Of a stretch of DNA of 64,000 bases, positions 1 through 9,506 are shown piece after piece. Location: positions 62,001 to 126,000 of the forward strand of contig NZ_CAJFCL010000004.1 in assembly GCF_904063065.1 (NCBI RefSeq), written 5' to 3'. The stretch's first letter is position 1. The number at the start of each line of letters is the position of its first letter. The DNA is from Pseudomonas paraversuta (GTDB lineage Bacteria; Pseudomonadota; Gammaproteobacteria; Pseudomonadales; Pseudomonadaceae). The notes beneath the pieces are model-generated. The model had not been told where the DNA came from, ran no database searches, and saw only the letters and a program-made list of their open reading frames with translations. The position numbers were made by a program, and so were the translations under genes.

Positions 1-431
1 GCCCCAACCTGAATTTGCTCGGCACCCGCGAGCCGGGCGTCTACGGCGCTACTACCCTGGCGCAAATCAATCAGGACCTGGAGCAGCGGGCCCGCGATGC
101 CGGTCACCATTTGCTCTATCTGCAAAGTAATGCCGAGTATGAGTTGATCGACCGGATCCACGCTGCCCGCGATGAAGGCGTGGACTTTATCCTGATCAAC
201 CCGGCTGCTTTTACCCACACCAGCGTGGCATTACGTGACGCGCTGCTGGCGGTGAGCATCCCATTCATCGAAGTGCATTTATCAAACGTGCACAAACGCG
301 AACCTTTCCGCCATCACTCCTACTTCTCCGACGTTGCGGTAGGTGTGATCTGCGGCCTTGGCGCCAGCGGTTATCGACTGGCCTTGGAGGCCGCCCTGGA
401 ACAGCTTGAACTACAAGCTAAACGCCCCTGA
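1..431 (+). CDS. aroQ: Type II 3-dehydroquinate dehydratase, 5' end cut by window
   Basis: Dehydrates 3-dehydroquinate to 3-dehydroshikimate in the shikimate pathway (cytoplasmic dodecamer in this family). The frame is open from the first bases and reads [15 protein letters not shown], the N-terminal motif of the type II enzyme. The active-site segments [34 protein letters not shown] and the GLGASGY region follow. Only the first few residues are missing, because family members are about 145-150 aa and about 143 codons are present. It sits 25 bp upstream of accB, the usual Pseudomonas arrangement. Confidence 0.95.
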   Translation, partial: PNLNLLGTREPGVYGATTLAQINQDLEQRARDAGHHLLYLQSNAEYELIDRIHAARDEGVDFILINPAAFTHTSVALRDALLAVSIPFIEVHLSNVHKREPFRHHSYFSDVAVGVICGLGASGYRLALEAALEQLELQAKRP

Positions 432-456
432 CCGACCCATTGGGAGTTGACGATTC

Positions 457-915
457 ATGGATATCCGTAAAGTTAAGAAACTGATCGAACTGCTGGAAGA
501 GTCCGGCATCGACGAGCTGGAAATCAAAGAAGGCGAAGAGTCCGTACGCATCAGCCGTCACAGCAAGACTCCTGCTCAACAGTTCTACGCACCAGCGCCA
601 ATGCAAGCTCCGGCTGCTGCTCCGGTTGCTGTTGCTCCGGTTGCCACCGTGACCGAAGCACCTGCTGCACCAAAACTGAACGGTTTTGTGGTCAAGTCGC
701 CAATGGTCGGTACTTTCTACCGTACCCCGGCACCTACCTCGCCAGCCTTCGTTGAAGTCGGCCAGACCGTTAAGGTCGGCGACACCATTTGCATCGTTGA
801 AGCGATGAAAATGATGAACCACATCACGGCCGAAAAAGCCGGTGTTATCGAATCCATCCTGGTAGAAAACGGTCAACCGGTTGAGTTCGATCAACCGCTG
901 TTCACCATCGTTTGA
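457..915 (+). CDS. accB: Acetyl-CoA carboxylase biotin carboxyl carrier protein
   Basis: Carries the biotin that shuttles carboxyl groups in acetyl-CoA carboxylase, the first step of fatty-acid synthesis. The 152-aa product has a basic and acidic N-terminal segment, an Ala/Pro-rich flexible linker around residues 47-70, and a C-terminal biotinyl domain with VEAMKMMN. The biotinylated lysine is K118. The start ATG follows a GGGAG-type ribosome site. It is 17 bp upstream of accC and clearly cotranscribed with it. Confidence 0.97.
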   Translation: MDIRKVKKLIELLEESGIDELEIKEGEESVRISRHSKTPAQQFYAPAPMQAPAAAPVAVAPVATVTEAPAAPKLNGFVVKSPMVGTFYRTPAPTSPAFVEVGQTVKVGDTICIVEAMKMMNHITAEKAGVIESILVENGQPVEFDQPLFTIV

Positions 916-932
916 ACCACGGGGAGCCAACG

Positions 933-2291
933 ATGTTGAAGCCTCAGAAGCTGGAAAAAGTCCTGATCGCCAACCGCGGTGAGATCGCCTTGCGCATCCT
1001 GCGGGCCTGTAAGGAACTGGGCATCAAGACCGTTGCGGTGTACTCCACCGCCGACAAGGAGCTGATGCACCTGGGCTTGGCAGACGAAACCGTCTGCATC
1101 GGTCCGGCACCTGCCAACCTGTCCTACCTGCACATCCCGGCCATCATCGCGGCAGCCGAAGTCACTGGCGCCACGGCGATCCACCCGGGCTACGGCTTTC
1201 TGGCTGAAAACGCCGATTTCGCCGAGCAAGTCGAGAAATCCGGCTTCGCCTTTATCGGCCCGAAAGCCGACACCATTCGCCTCATGGGCGACAAGGTATC
1301 GGCCAAGCACGCCATGATCGCTGCCGGCGTTCCGACTGTTCCGGGTTCTGACGGCCCGTTGCCGGAAGACGAAGCAACAGCCCTGCGCATCGGCCGCGAA
1401 GTCGGCTACCCGGTGATCATCAAAGCCGCTGGCGGCGGCGGTGGTCGCGGCATGCGTGTGGTGCACCGCGAAGAAGACCTGATCGAAGCAGCCAAGCAGA
1501 CCCGCGAAGAAGCAGGCGCCTGGTTCAGCAACCCGATGGTCTACCTCGAAAAATACCTGACCAACCCGCGTCACGTGGAAGTTCAGGTCCTTTCCGATGG
1601 CCAGGGTCACGCGATCCACCTGGGCGACCGCGATTGCTCGCTGCAACGCCGTCACCAGAAAGTTCTGGAAGAAGCACCGGCACCGGGTATCGATGAAACT
1701 GCTCGTGCAGAGGTTCTGGCGCGCTGCGTCAAGGCCTGCATCGATATCAACTACCGTGGCGCAGGCACCTTCGAGTTCCTGTACGAGAATGGTCGCTTCT
1801 ACTTCATCGAGATGAACACTCGTGTGCAAGTGGAGCACCCGGTTTCCGAAATGGTCACCGGCATCGACATCCTGAAAGAGATGTTGAGCATCGCGGCAGG
1901 CAACAAGCTGTCCTTCACCCAGGATGACGTGAAAATTCACGGTCACTCCCTGGAGTGCCGGATCAACGCTGAGGACCCGGCGACATTCATGCCGAGCCCT
2001 GGTCTGGTCAAGCATTTCCACGCACCGGGCGGCAATGGCGTTCGCGTCGATTCGCACCTGTACAGCGGCTACAAGGTTCCGTCCAACTACGACTCCCTGA
2101 TCGGCAAGCTGATCACCTGGGGCTCGACCCGTGACGAAGCCATGGCCCGCATGCGCAATGCGCTGGACGAAATCGTGGTCGACGGGATTAAAACCAACAT
2201 CCCGCTGCACCGCGACCTGGTGAATGACGAAGGCTTCTGCAAAGGCGGCGTCAACATTCACTACCTGGAACACAAACTGGCCAAGCAGTAA
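933..2291 (+). CDS. accC: Acetyl-CoA carboxylase biotin carboxylase subunit
   Basis: ATP-dependent carboxylation of the biotin on AccB. The 452-aa length is normal for the family. The N-terminal domain starts [13 protein letters not shown]. The ATP-grasp domain has the glycine-rich loop [11 protein letters not shown] near residue 165 and the catalytic [12 protein letters not shown] segment near residue 295. The ATG at 933 was chosen because GGGGAG (921-926) lies at ideal spacing and the family begins there; the frame is also open a few codons upstream. A strong hairpin follows the stop. Confidence 0.97.
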   Translation: MLKPQKLEKVLIANRGEIALRILRACKELGIKTVAVYSTADKELMHLGLADETVCIGPAPANLSYLHIPAIIAAAEVTGATAIHPGYGFLAENADFAEQVEKSGFAFIGPKADTIRLMGDKVSAKHAMIAAGVPTVPGSDGPLPEDEATALRIGREVGYPVIIKAAGGGGGRGMRVVHREEDLIEAAKQTREEAGAWFSNPMVYLEKYLTNPRHVEVQVLSDGQGHAIHLGDRDCSLQRRHQKVLEEAPAPGIDETARAEVLARCVKACIDINYRGAGTFEFLYENGRFYFIEMNTRVQVEHPVSEMVTGIDILKEMLSIAAGNKLSFTQDDVKIHGHSLECRINAEDPATFMPSPGLVKHFHAPGGNGVRVDSHLYSGYKVPSNYDSLIGKLITWGSTRDEAMARMRNALDEIVVDGIKTNIPLHRDLVNDEGFCKGGVNIHYLEHKLAKQ

Positions 2292-2307
2292 GTTTGATTC
2301 CAGATCA

Positions 2308-2340
2308 ACCAGGCCGCCTTCGGGCGGCCTGGTCGTTTCT
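2308..2340 (+). terminator. Intrinsic terminator after accBC
   Basis: Two 11-base perfectly complementary arms (2308-2318 and 2323-2333) around a TTCG tetraloop, followed by the short T-rich run CGTTTCT. It lies 17 bp past the accC stop and most likely ends the accBC transcript. Confidence 0.8.
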
Positions 2341-2359
2341 GCAACCTACCCACGCTTTG

Positions 2360-2418
2360 CGGGAGCTGGCTTGCCAGCGATTGTCCCGTCGCCAGCATCG
2401 CCGGCAAGCCAGCTCCCA
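2360..2418. repeat. REP-type inverted pair, family B (GGGAGCTGGCTTGCCAGC)
   Basis: A GGGAGCTGGCTTGCCAGCGA copy and an inverted, slightly diverged copy ending in AAGCCAGCTCCC flank a 19-base spacer. This is the same family as the elements near 20.7, 24.5, 36.0 and 37.7 kb. Confidence 0.8.
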
Positions 2419-2542
2419 GTGGCGATGTACGACGAGGGCTTTTCATCGTTTTTTGATTACCCGCACCGCCCTCGCTCGCGTAAACTGGCGCGCTTCTCGC
2501 AGCCCACCGGTTGCACACTCCTATTTTTCAAAGGTGCCCGCC

Positions 2543-3421
2543 ATGCCTTGGCTGCAAGTACGCCTCGCCATCAGCCCGGAACAAGCCGAAACCTACGAAG
2601 ACGCGTTCCTCGAAGTCGGCGCCGTATCGGTAACGTTCATGGATGCCGAAGATCAGCCGATCTTCGAACCTGAACTCAACACCACCCCGTTGTGGTCCCA
2701 CACCCATTTGCTGGCACTGTTCGAAGGCGGCACCGAAGCCGACCTCGTTCTGTCCCATCTGGAACTGCTGACCGGCTCGCCCCTGCCCGAGCACCATGCC
2801 GAAGTCATCGAAGACCAGGACTGGGAACGCAGCTGGATGGACAACTTCCATCCGATGCGCTTCGGTCAGCGCCTGTGGATCGTCCCGAGCTGGCACGCCG
2901 CGCCGGAACCGGACGCCGTGAACCTGCTGCTGGATCCGGGCCTGGCCTTTGGTACCGGCACCCACCCGACTACCGCACTGTGCCTGGAATGGCTCGACGG
3001 TCAGGACCTGAAGGACTGCAGCGTGCTGGACTTCGGTTGCGGCTCGGGGATTCTGGCAATCGCCGCCCTGTTGCTGGGGGCCAGACAGGCCATCGGCACC
3101 GACATCGACGTACAGGCGCTGGAAGCCTCGCGCGATAACGCCGGGCGCAACAATGTCGCCGCAGAGCTGTTCCCGCTGTACCTGCCCGAAGACCTGCCAC
3201 AGGTTCAGGCCGACGTGGTGGTTGCCAACATCCTGGCCGGCCCCCTGGTCTCCCTGGCCCCGCAGCTGTCGAGCCTGGTCAAACCGGGCGGTCGCCTGGC
3301 GCTGTCGGGCATACTCGCCGAACAGGGCGAAGAAGTCGCCGCAGCCTACGCCGCAGACTTTGATCTTGACCCGATCGCCAATCGCGATGGCTGGGTGCGC
3401 ATCAGTGGCCGTCGCCGCTAG
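2543..3421 (+). CDS. prmA: Ribosomal protein L11 methyltransferase
   Basis: Trimethylates ribosomal protein L11 using S-adenosylmethionine. The 292-aa product begins [16 protein letters not shown], the usual PrmA start. It has an N-terminal L11-recognition domain, the [16 protein letters not shown] linker motif, and a class I methyltransferase fold with [18 protein letters not shown] near residue 162 and [10 protein letters not shown]. The open frame extends upstream to 2294, but that part overlaps the accC terminator and a REP element, so the ATG at 2543 is preferred. Confidence 0.96.
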   Translation: MPWLQVRLAISPEQAETYEDAFLEVGAVSVTFMDAEDQPIFEPELNTTPLWSHTHLLALFEGGTEADLVLSHLELLTGSPLPEHHAEVIEDQDWERSWMDNFHPMRFGQRLWIVPSWHAAPEPDAVNLLLDPGLAFGTGTHPTTALCLEWLDGQDLKDCSVLDFGCGSGILAIAALLLGARQAIGTDIDVQALEASRDNAGRNNVAAELFPLYLPEDLPQVQADVVVANILAGPLVSLAPQLSSLVKPGGRLALSGILAEQGEEVAAAYAADFDLDPIANRDGWVRISGRRR

Positions 3422-3513
3422 AGCCTGTTGACCTTTGGTTGCGGCCGCGACGCGGCTCGCAATCAAACGGGTACAGCCCCTACAATGCACGCCTGCCCAA
3501 TCCGGATGGCCAC

Positions 3514-4758
3514 ATGAGCGATAGCTTCGTTACCCAGTGTCCACACTGCCAGACCAATTTTCGCGTCAACCACGCCCAACTGAGCGCGGCTCGCGGCGTT
3601 GTGCGCTGTGGCGCCTGCCTGCAAGTGTTCAATGCTGCACAGCAACTGCTGAACAAACGCACTGAAAATGAACAACTGCCGACAGTAACGACCCCTGATG
3701 TTGCAGAACCCGAGGTCATCGAGCCGCCTGCCGGCCCCAAGCCCGTCAGCCCGGAACACTGGCAAGCAGCCGAACTCGATCTCGACCATCTGGATCTGGA
3801 TGAAGAACTGGCCCGGCTCGAAGAGCGTGAGATCCAGCCCAGCAAAAGCTTTGGCCAGCCCCACAAGGTAAAAGACAGCTCACTGAGTGCCCGGCGCGAC
3901 AGCCCGGACGCCGAAGAAAGCCAATGGGCAGACAGCCTGTTCAGCGATTCGGCGGCCGAACGCGCCGAAACCTCAGCGCTCGCCAGCAAAGCCGCAGAGA
4001 AGCTCAGCGAACCCGCCTCAACGGGGCGCACCGAGCCGTCATTATCACTGGACCTCGACGAGCCGGATGAAACGCCGCCGCTCAAGCTTTCACTGGACGA
4101 TGAGCTGGAGCCGGGACTGACCGGCGAACACCTGAGCGCGAGCGATGATGACGACGACGAGCCCCCTGAGCCGTTGCCCCTGAGCAAGCGCAGGCGCAAC
4201 GAACCAAGAGTGCGTGAAGACGCACTGCTGGATCTGGTCGACGACCCGCTGCAGCTGGACTGGCAAAAACGCCGTACACCATGGGGCAAACGCCTGCTTT
4301 GGGTCTTGCTGATACTGCTGGCCGGCGCGGCACTGGCCGGACAATATATTGCCAATCATTTCGATGAACTGGCCCGACAGGATCAATACCGCCCGATCTT
4401 CCAGCAACTGTGCCCGCATCTCGGCTGCACAGTGCCGTCCAGGGTCGATATAGACCGAATCAAAAGCAGCAATCTGGTGGTACGCAGCCATCCCGAGTTC
4501 GCCGGAGCGCTGGTGGTAGACGCAATCCTCTACAACCGCGCGCCGTTCTCCCAGCCTTTCCCGCTGCTGGAGCTGCGGTTCGCCGACCTGCACGGCAAAA
4601 TGATCGCCAGTCGCCGTTTCAAGCCCGGCGAATACCTGATCGGTGATCTGGCCAAGGCCGAAATGCCGCCACAGACACCTATCCACATTGCCCTGGACAT
4701 TCTCGATCCAGGCCCGAAAGCCGTGAACTACAGCCTGAGCTTTCATTCCCCGGAATGA
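3514..4758 (+). CDS. Zinc-ribbon membrane protein with C-terminal DUF3426 domain
   Basis: A 414-aa protein of unknown role that is conserved next to prmA in Pseudomonas. The N terminus holds a four-cysteine zinc ribbon (C9, C12, C32, C35; the MJ0042-type zinc-finger pattern). A long acidic, low-complexity, probably disordered stretch follows (about residues 50-240, with a run DDDDDE). A single membrane segment lies near residues 258-280, and the C terminus matches DUF3426. The layout suggests a cytoplasmic zinc ribbon with a periplasmic domain. The ATG at 3514 is chosen because the zinc finger starts right after it. Confidence 0.85.
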   Translation: MSDSFVTQCPHCQTNFRVNHAQLSAARGVVRCGACLQVFNAAQQLLNKRTENEQLPTVTTPDVAEPEVIEPPAGPKPVSPEHWQAAELDLDHLDLDEELARLEEREIQPSKSFGQPHKVKDSSLSARRDSPDAEESQWADSLFSDSAAERAETSALASKAAEKLSEPASTGRTEPSLSLDLDEPDETPPLKLSLDDELEPGLTGEHLSASDDDDDEPPEPLPLSKRRRNEPRVREDALLDLVDDPLQLDWQKRRTPWGKRLLWVLLILLAGAALAGQYIANHFDELARQDQYRPIFQQLCPHLGCTVPSRVDIDRIKSSNLVVRSHPEFAGALVVDAILYNRAPFSQPFPLLELRFADLHGKMIASRRFKPGEYLIGDLAKAEMPPQTPIHIALDILDPGPKAVNYSLSFHSPE

Positions 4759-4968
4759 GCGCGCGGCGCTTTTAGCTGCAAGAGGCAAGTTAGAAGTGAA
4801 ATGCTGATTTGCTGTGTATTGCAGCTTGTCGCTTGAGGCTTGTGGGCAGCCTTCGGCTCCAATTGTTCAAAATTCATCCAATTGCGTCTTTATCCGGTCA
4901 TCGAGAGCGGGTATCATGCCAACCCTTTTTCGAACTCCCAAGATCCGGCCCCACAACAGGGAAGTCCT

Positions 4969-5982
4969 ATGTCGGCGGTACGCATCGGCCCATATACATT
5001 GCACAACGGTTTGATCCTCGCCCCTATGGCGGGCGTCACCGATCAACCTTTTCGTCAGCTTTGCCGACGGATGGGCGCGGGACTGGTTGTCTCGGAAATG
5101 GTCACCAGCGACATGAGTCTCTGGAATAGCCGCAAGTCACGCTTGCGCATGATTCACGACGGTGATCCCGAGCCCCGCTCGGTACAGATTGCCGGCGGTG
5201 ACGCGCAAATGCTGGCAGATGCCGCCAGGGCCAATGTGGAACTGGGCGCGCAGATTATTGATATCAACATGGGATGCCCGGCAAAAAAGGTCTGCAACAA
5301 GGCCGCGGGCTCCGCGCTACTGAAAGACGAAGCATTGGTGACCGAGATCCTGCAGGCCGTCGTGGCTGCGGTTGATGTGCCGGTCACCCTGAAGATCCGC
5401 ACCGGCTGGGACCGGGACAACAAAAACGGCCTGACCGTGGCGAAAATTGCCGAACAGGCCGGAATTGCTGCTCTGGCGGTGCACGGCAGAACCCGCGCCG
5501 ACCTGTACACCGGTGAAGCCGAATACGACACCATCGCCGCGATCAAGCAGGCGGTGTCGATACCGGTATTTGCCAACGGCGACATAGATTCACCCCACAA
5601 GGCCCGGCACGTGCTGCAAGCGACCGGCGCTGACGGACTGTTGATTGGCAGGGCGGCCCAAGGGCGGCCCTGGATTTTCCGCGAAGTTGATCACTTTCTG
5701 CGTACCGGGCAACTCCTGCCGGCACCACAGATGAGCGAAGTGGAACGTATTCTGCTAGAGCATTTGGCTGCACTGCACACCTTCTATGGGGAGGTATTGG
5801 GGGTACGTATTGCCCGCAAGCATGTCGGCTGGTATCTCGCAACCTTGCCGGGCGCCAAGGAGTTTCGCGCCCACTTCAATCGTTTAGAAGATACGGAAGC
5901 ACAATGCGCCAACGTTCAGGCGTTTTTCGCCGAACGACACAAGAGCCTGGGGACAGGGGACGAAGGATGGGTGGCCGCATGA
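4969..5982 (+). CDS. dusB: tRNA-dihydrouridine synthase B
   Basis: FMN-dependent reduction of uridine to dihydrouridine in tRNA. The 337-aa product starts [26 protein letters not shown], with the flavin-site APMAGVTD motif. It contains the Dus signature [19 protein letters not shown] with the catalytic cysteine, the [15 protein letters not shown] motif and [16 protein letters not shown]. The ATG at 4969 gives the family N terminus; longer in-frame starts are not supported. Its last four bases overlap the fis start, which is the conserved dusB-fis operon. Confidence 0.96.
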   Translation: MSAVRIGPYTLHNGLILAPMAGVTDQPFRQLCRRMGAGLVVSEMVTSDMSLWNSRKSRLRMIHDGDPEPRSVQIAGGDAQMLADAARANVELGAQIIDINMGCPAKKVCNKAAGSALLKDEALVTEILQAVVAAVDVPVTLKIRTGWDRDNKNGLTVAKIAEQAGIAALAVHGRTRADLYTGEAEYDTIAAIKQAVSIPVFANGDIDSPHKARHVLQATGADGLLIGRAAQGRPWIFREVDHFLRTGQLLPAPQMSEVERILLEHLAALHTFYGEVLGVRIARKHVGWYLATLPGAKEFRAHFNRLEDTEAQCANVQAFFAERHKSLGTGDEGWVAA

Positions 5983-6299
5983 CGATGATGACCGAGACAT
6001 TAGTGAGTGGAACAACGCCCGTGAGCGACAACGTCAACCTGAAACAGCACCTCAATACACCGAGCGAAGAAGGTCAGACCCTTCGTGGCAGTGTCGAAAA
6101 GGCGCTGCACAATTACTTCGCCCACCTGGAGGGCGCTGAAGTCACGGACGTGTACAACCTGGTACTTTCCGAAGTCGAGGCCCCGCTGCTCGAGTGCGTC
6201 ATGAACTACGTCAAGGGCAACCAGACCAAGGCCTCAGAGCTGCTGGGACTTAATCGCGGCACCTTGCGCAAAAAACTCAAGCAGTACGATCTGCTGTAA
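5979..6299 (+). CDS. fis: DNA-binding protein Fis
   Basis: Nucleoid-associated factor that bends DNA and regulates growth-rate-dependent promoters. The 106-aa product has the flexible beta-hairpin N-terminal part, the dimerising helices around [12 protein letters not shown] and a C-terminal helix-turn-helix ending [15 protein letters not shown], which is nearly invariant in Pseudomonas. Translation is coupled to dusB through an ATGA overlap. An intrinsic terminator follows 17 bp after the stop. Confidence 0.97.
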   Translation: MTMMTETLVSGTTPVSDNVNLKQHLNTPSEEGQTLRGSVEKALHNYFAHLEGAEVTDVYNLVLSEVEAPLLECVMNYVKGNQTKASELLGLNRGTLRKKLKQYDLL

Positions 6300-6316
6300 G
6301 CATTCAATCAAACCTG

Positions 6317-6349
6317 AAAGGCGTCCCGGTAAAACGGGTCGCCTTTTTT
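6317..6349 (+). terminator. Intrinsic terminator after fis
   Basis: Hairpin with arms AGGCG-T-CCCG and CGGG-T-CGCCT around a GTAAAA loop, followed by TTTTTT. It separates the dusB-fis transcript from purH. Confidence 0.9.
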
Positions 6350-6380
6350 GCTGACTCCTTTGCTTTTGATGGAAATCGAG

Positions 6381-7988
6381 ATGACCGATCAGACTACCCG
6401 CCTGCCGATCCGCCGCGCTTTAATCAGCGTTTCCGATAAAACCGGAATCCTTGATTTCGCCCGTGAACTGGAAGCCCTCGGCGTCGAGATCCTCTCCACC
6501 GGCGGTACGTTCAAGCTGCTCCAAGACAACGGCGTAGCCGCTGTCGAAGTTGCGGACTACACCGGCTTTGCGGAAATGATGGACGGGCGGGTGAAAACCC
6601 TGCACCCGAAAATCCACGGCGGCATCCTGGGCCGTCGCGGCATCGATGACGACATCATGAACGAGCACGGCATCAAGCCGATCGATCTGGTAGCCGTAAA
6701 CCTCTACCCCTTCGAAGCAACCATCAACAAGCCAGGCTGCGACCTGCCGACCGCCATCGAGAACATCGATATCGGCGGCCCGACCATGGTCCGTTCGGCA
6801 GCAAAAAACCACAAAGACGTAGCGATCGTGGTCAATGCCAGCGATTACGCCAACGTGCTGGAAAACCTCAAGGCCGGTGGCCTGACCTACGCCCAGCGTT
6901 TCGACCTGATGCTCAAGGCGTTCGAACACACCGCCGCCTACGACGGAATGATCGCCAACTACCTGGGCACCGTTAATCAGACAGCCGAAACCCTGAGCAC
7001 CGAAGGCCGCAGCCTGTTCCCGCGCACCTTCAACAGCCAGTTCATCAAGGCCCAGGAAATGCGCTACGGCGAGAACCCGCATCAAAGCGCGGCGTTCTAC
7101 GTAGAAGCCAAGCCGGCCGAAGTCAGCATCGCAACCGCCACCCAGCTGCAAGGCAAAGAGCTGTCGTTCAACAACGTGGCCGACACCGATGCCGCGCTGG
7201 AATGCGTAAAAAGCTTTGTCAAACCGGCCTGCGTGATCGTCAAGCACGCCAACCCGTGCGGCGTCGCAGTCAGCCCGGACGCCGAAGGCGGCATCCGTCA
7301 GGCCTATGAGCTGGCTTACGCCACTGATACCGAGTCGGCATTCGGCGGCATCATCGCCTTCAACCGCGAGCTGGACGCCGAAACGGCCAAAGCCATCGTC
7401 GAGCGTCAGTTCGTTGAAGTGATCATCGCCCCGTCCGTGAGCGAAGAAGCCCGCGCCATCGTGGCCGCCAAAGCCAACGTACGCCTGCTGGCCTGCGGCG
7501 AGTGGAGCGCAGACCGCGCACCGGCCTGGGACTTCAAGCGGGTGAATGGCGGCTTGCTGGTACAAAGCCGCGACATCCAGATGATCGGCAGCGAAGACCT
7601 GAAAGTCGTCACCAAGCGCGCACCGACCGAACAAGAGATCCACGACCTGATCTTTGCCTGGAAAGTCGCCAAGTACGTCAAATCCAACGCCATCGTCTAC
7701 GCCAAGAACCGTCAGACCATCGGTGTCGGCGCTGGCCAGATGAGCCGCGTAAACTCGGCCCGCATTGCCGCGATCAAGGCCGAGCACGCCGGTTTGCAAG
7801 TGCAGGGTTCGGTCATGGCATCCGACGCGTTCTTCCCGTTCCGTGACGGTCTGGACAATGCAGCCAAGGCCGGTATCACTGCGGTGATCCAGCCGGGCGG
7901 CTCGATGCGTGACAACGAAGTGATTGCTGCAGCCGACGAAGCCGGGATTGCCATGGTGTTCACCGGTATGCGCCACTTCCGTCACTAA
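6381..7988 (+). CDS. purH: Bifunctional AICAR transformylase / IMP cyclohydrolase
   Basis: Catalyses the last two steps of purine synthesis, AICAR to FAICAR to IMP. The 535-aa length matches the Pseudomonas enzyme. The N-terminal MGS-like cyclohydrolase domain (about residues 10-150) carries SVSDKTGI and STGGTFKLL. The C-terminal transformylase domain carries [13 protein letters not shown] ([12 protein letters not shown]) and the [12 protein letters not shown] segment. The ATG at 6381 is preferred over upstream in-frame ATGs because [16 protein letters not shown] matches the family start. Confidence 0.96.
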   Translation: MTDQTTRLPIRRALISVSDKTGILDFARELEALGVEILSTGGTFKLLQDNGVAAVEVADYTGFAEMMDGRVKTLHPKIHGGILGRRGIDDDIMNEHGIKPIDLVAVNLYPFEATINKPGCDLPTAIENIDIGGPTMVRSAAKNHKDVAIVVNASDYANVLENLKAGGLTYAQRFDLMLKAFEHTAAYDGMIANYLGTVNQTAETLSTEGRSLFPRTFNSQFIKAQEMRYGENPHQSAAFYVEAKPAEVSIATATQLQGKELSFNNVADTDAALECVKSFVKPACVIVKHANPCGVAVSPDAEGGIRQAYELAYATDTESAFGGIIAFNRELDAETAKAIVERQFVEVIIAPSVSEEARAIVAAKANVRLLACGEWSADRAPAWDFKRVNGGLLVQSRDIQMIGSEDLKVVTKRAPTEQEIHDLIFAWKVAKYVKSNAIVYAKNRQTIGVGAGQMSRVNSARIAAIKAEHAGLQVQGSVMASDAFFPFRDGLDNAAKAGITAVIQPGGSMRDNEVIAAADEAGIAMVFTGMRHFRH

Positions 7989-8002
7989 CTAGACGTCCCT
8001 TT

Positions 8003-8062
8003 CTGTAGGAGCGAGCTTGCTCGCGATCTTTTGACTGCTCGCGAGCAAGCTCGCTCCTACAG
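8003..8062. repeat. REP-type inverted pair, family A (GTAGGAGCGAGCTTGCTCGCGA)
   Basis: CTGTAGGAGCGAGCTTGCTC and its exact inverted copy, separated by a short spacer, fill most of the purH-purD gap. A transcript would fold into a long hairpin here, which could attenuate or stabilise the purHD message. Confidence 0.9.
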
Positions 8063-8109
8063 AGAAACAAAGCGTTTCCCAGAATTCAGCGTCATCCGAG
8101 GTTTTTGAA

Positions 8110-9408
8110 ATGAATGTTTTGATCATTGGCAGCGGTGGCCGCGAACACGCACTGGCCTGGAAAGTAGCTCAGGACCCGCGTGTCGCCAAAGTATTCGTTG
8201 CCCCGGGCAACGCCGGCACCGCCATTGAAGCCAAGTGCGAGAACGTCGCCATCGACGTGCTGGCCCTTGAGCAACTTGCAGATTTCGCCGAGAAAAATGT
8301 CTCGCTGACCATCGTTGGCCCTGAAGTTCCACTGGTAGCCGGAGTGGTCGATCTGTTCCGCGCCCGCGGCCTGGATTGCTTCGGCCCGACTGCCGGCGCT
8401 GCCCAGCTCGAAGGCTCCAAGGCTTTCACCAAGGATTTCCTGGCACGCCACAAGATCCCGACCGCCGACTATCAGAACTTCACTGAAATCGAGCCGGCGC
8501 TGGCGTACCTGCAAAAAGTCGGCGCCCCTATCGTGATCAAGGCTGACGGCCTGGCAGCAGGCAAAGGCGTAATCGTCGCCATGACCCTGACTGAAGCCGA
8601 AGATGCCGTGCGCGACATGCTCGCGGGCAACGCATTCGGCGAAGCCGGTTCGCGCGTCGTTATCGAGGAGTTCCTCGATGGCGAAGAAGCCAGCTTCATC
8701 GTGATGGTCGACGGCAAGAACGTGTTGCCGATGGCCACCAGCCAGGACCACAAACGCGTCGGCGATGCCGATACCGGCCCCAACACCGGCGGTATGGGCG
8801 CTTACTCCCCGGCGCCAGTGGTCACTGCGCAAGTGCACCAGCGCGTGATGGATCTGGTTATCTGGCCAACCGTGCGCGGCATGGCCGAAGAAGGCAACGT
8901 CTACACCGGGTTCCTGTACGCAGGCCTGATGATCGACAAAGCCGGCAACCCTAAAGTCATCGAGTTCAACTGCCGCTTCGGCGATCCGGAAACCCAACCG
9001 GTGATGCTGCGCCTGCAATCGAGCCTGGTGTTGCTGGTAGAGGCTGCTCTGGCCCAGGCGCTGGACAAGGTAGAAGCACAATGGGACCCGCGCCCGAGCC
9101 TGGGCATCGTCCTGGCTGCAGGCGGCTACCCTGGCGACTACGCCAAGGGTGCAGTGATCCATGGTCTGGATGCTGCAGCCAAACTGGAAGGCAAGGTGTT
9201 CCACGCCGGCACCGCCCTCAATGCCGCTGGCGAAGTGGTGACGGCCGGTGGCCGTGTACTGTGCGCGACCGCCATGGGTGACACCGTTGCAGCAGCTCAA
9301 GAACAGGCTTATGCACTGGCCAAAACCATCGAATGGGATGGTTGCTTCTACCGCAACGACATTGGCTACCGGGCCATTGCACGCGAGCGCGGCGAAACCC
9401 AGGAATAG
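8110..9408 (+). CDS. purD: Phosphoribosylamine-glycine ligase (GAR synthetase)
   Basis: ATP-dependent joining of glycine to phosphoribosylamine, step 2 of purine synthesis. The 432-aa ATP-grasp enzyme starts MNVLIIGSGGREHALAWK. It contains VIKADGLAAGKGVIVA, QDHKRVGDADTGPNTGGMGAYSPAP and EFNCRFGDPETQPV, all family hallmarks. It follows purH by 121 bp, with a REP hairpin in between, the usual purHD order. Confidence 0.97.
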   Translation: MNVLIIGSGGREHALAWKVAQDPRVAKVFVAPGNAGTAIEAKCENVAIDVLALEQLADFAEKNVSLTIVGPEVPLVAGVVDLFRARGLDCFGPTAGAAQLEGSKAFTKDFLARHKIPTADYQNFTEIEPALAYLQKVGAPIVIKADGLAAGKGVIVAMTLTEAEDAVRDMLAGNAFGEAGSRVVIEEFLDGEEASFIVMVDGKNVLPMATSQDHKRVGDADTGPNTGGMGAYSPAPVVTAQVHQRVMDLVIWPTVRGMAEEGNVYTGFLYAGLMIDKAGNPKVIEFNCRFGDPETQPVMLRLQSSLVLLVEAALAQALDKVEAQWDPRPSLGIVLAAGGYPGDYAKGAVIHGLDAAAKLEGKVFHAGTALNAAGEVVTAGGRVLCATAMGDTVAAAQEQAYALAKTIEWDGCFYRNDIGYRAIARERGETQE

Positions 9409-9423
9409 GTAACCCATATGGAC

Positions 9424-9447
9424 AGGCAAGGGATCAAACCCTTGCCT
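9424..9447 (+). terminator. Hairpin after purD (weak terminator candidate)
   Basis: Perfect 9-base arms AGGCAAGGG and CCCTTGCCT around ATCAAA, 15 bp past the purD stop. There is no T tract after it, so termination would be inefficient or Rho-assisted. Confidence 0.5.
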
Positions 9448-9506
9448 AACTATTCCAGCGCCGCGCATAGTTACCATCAGGCTTCAATATACGAAGGGAT
9501 TTCAGC

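Noticed and set aside
891..2273. A 460-codon minus-strand frame opposite accC
   Set aside because: It is an antisense shadow of a highly conserved gene with no recognisable domain or ribosome site; similar shadows oppose purH, purD and ureC.
4759..4968. Possible small gene or promoter before dusB
   Set aside because: The region has repeat-like GCTGCAAGAGGCAAG and TTGCAGCTTGTCGC sequence and short open frames, but no ribosome site or family match. A TATCAT box at 4912 has no convincing -35 partner.
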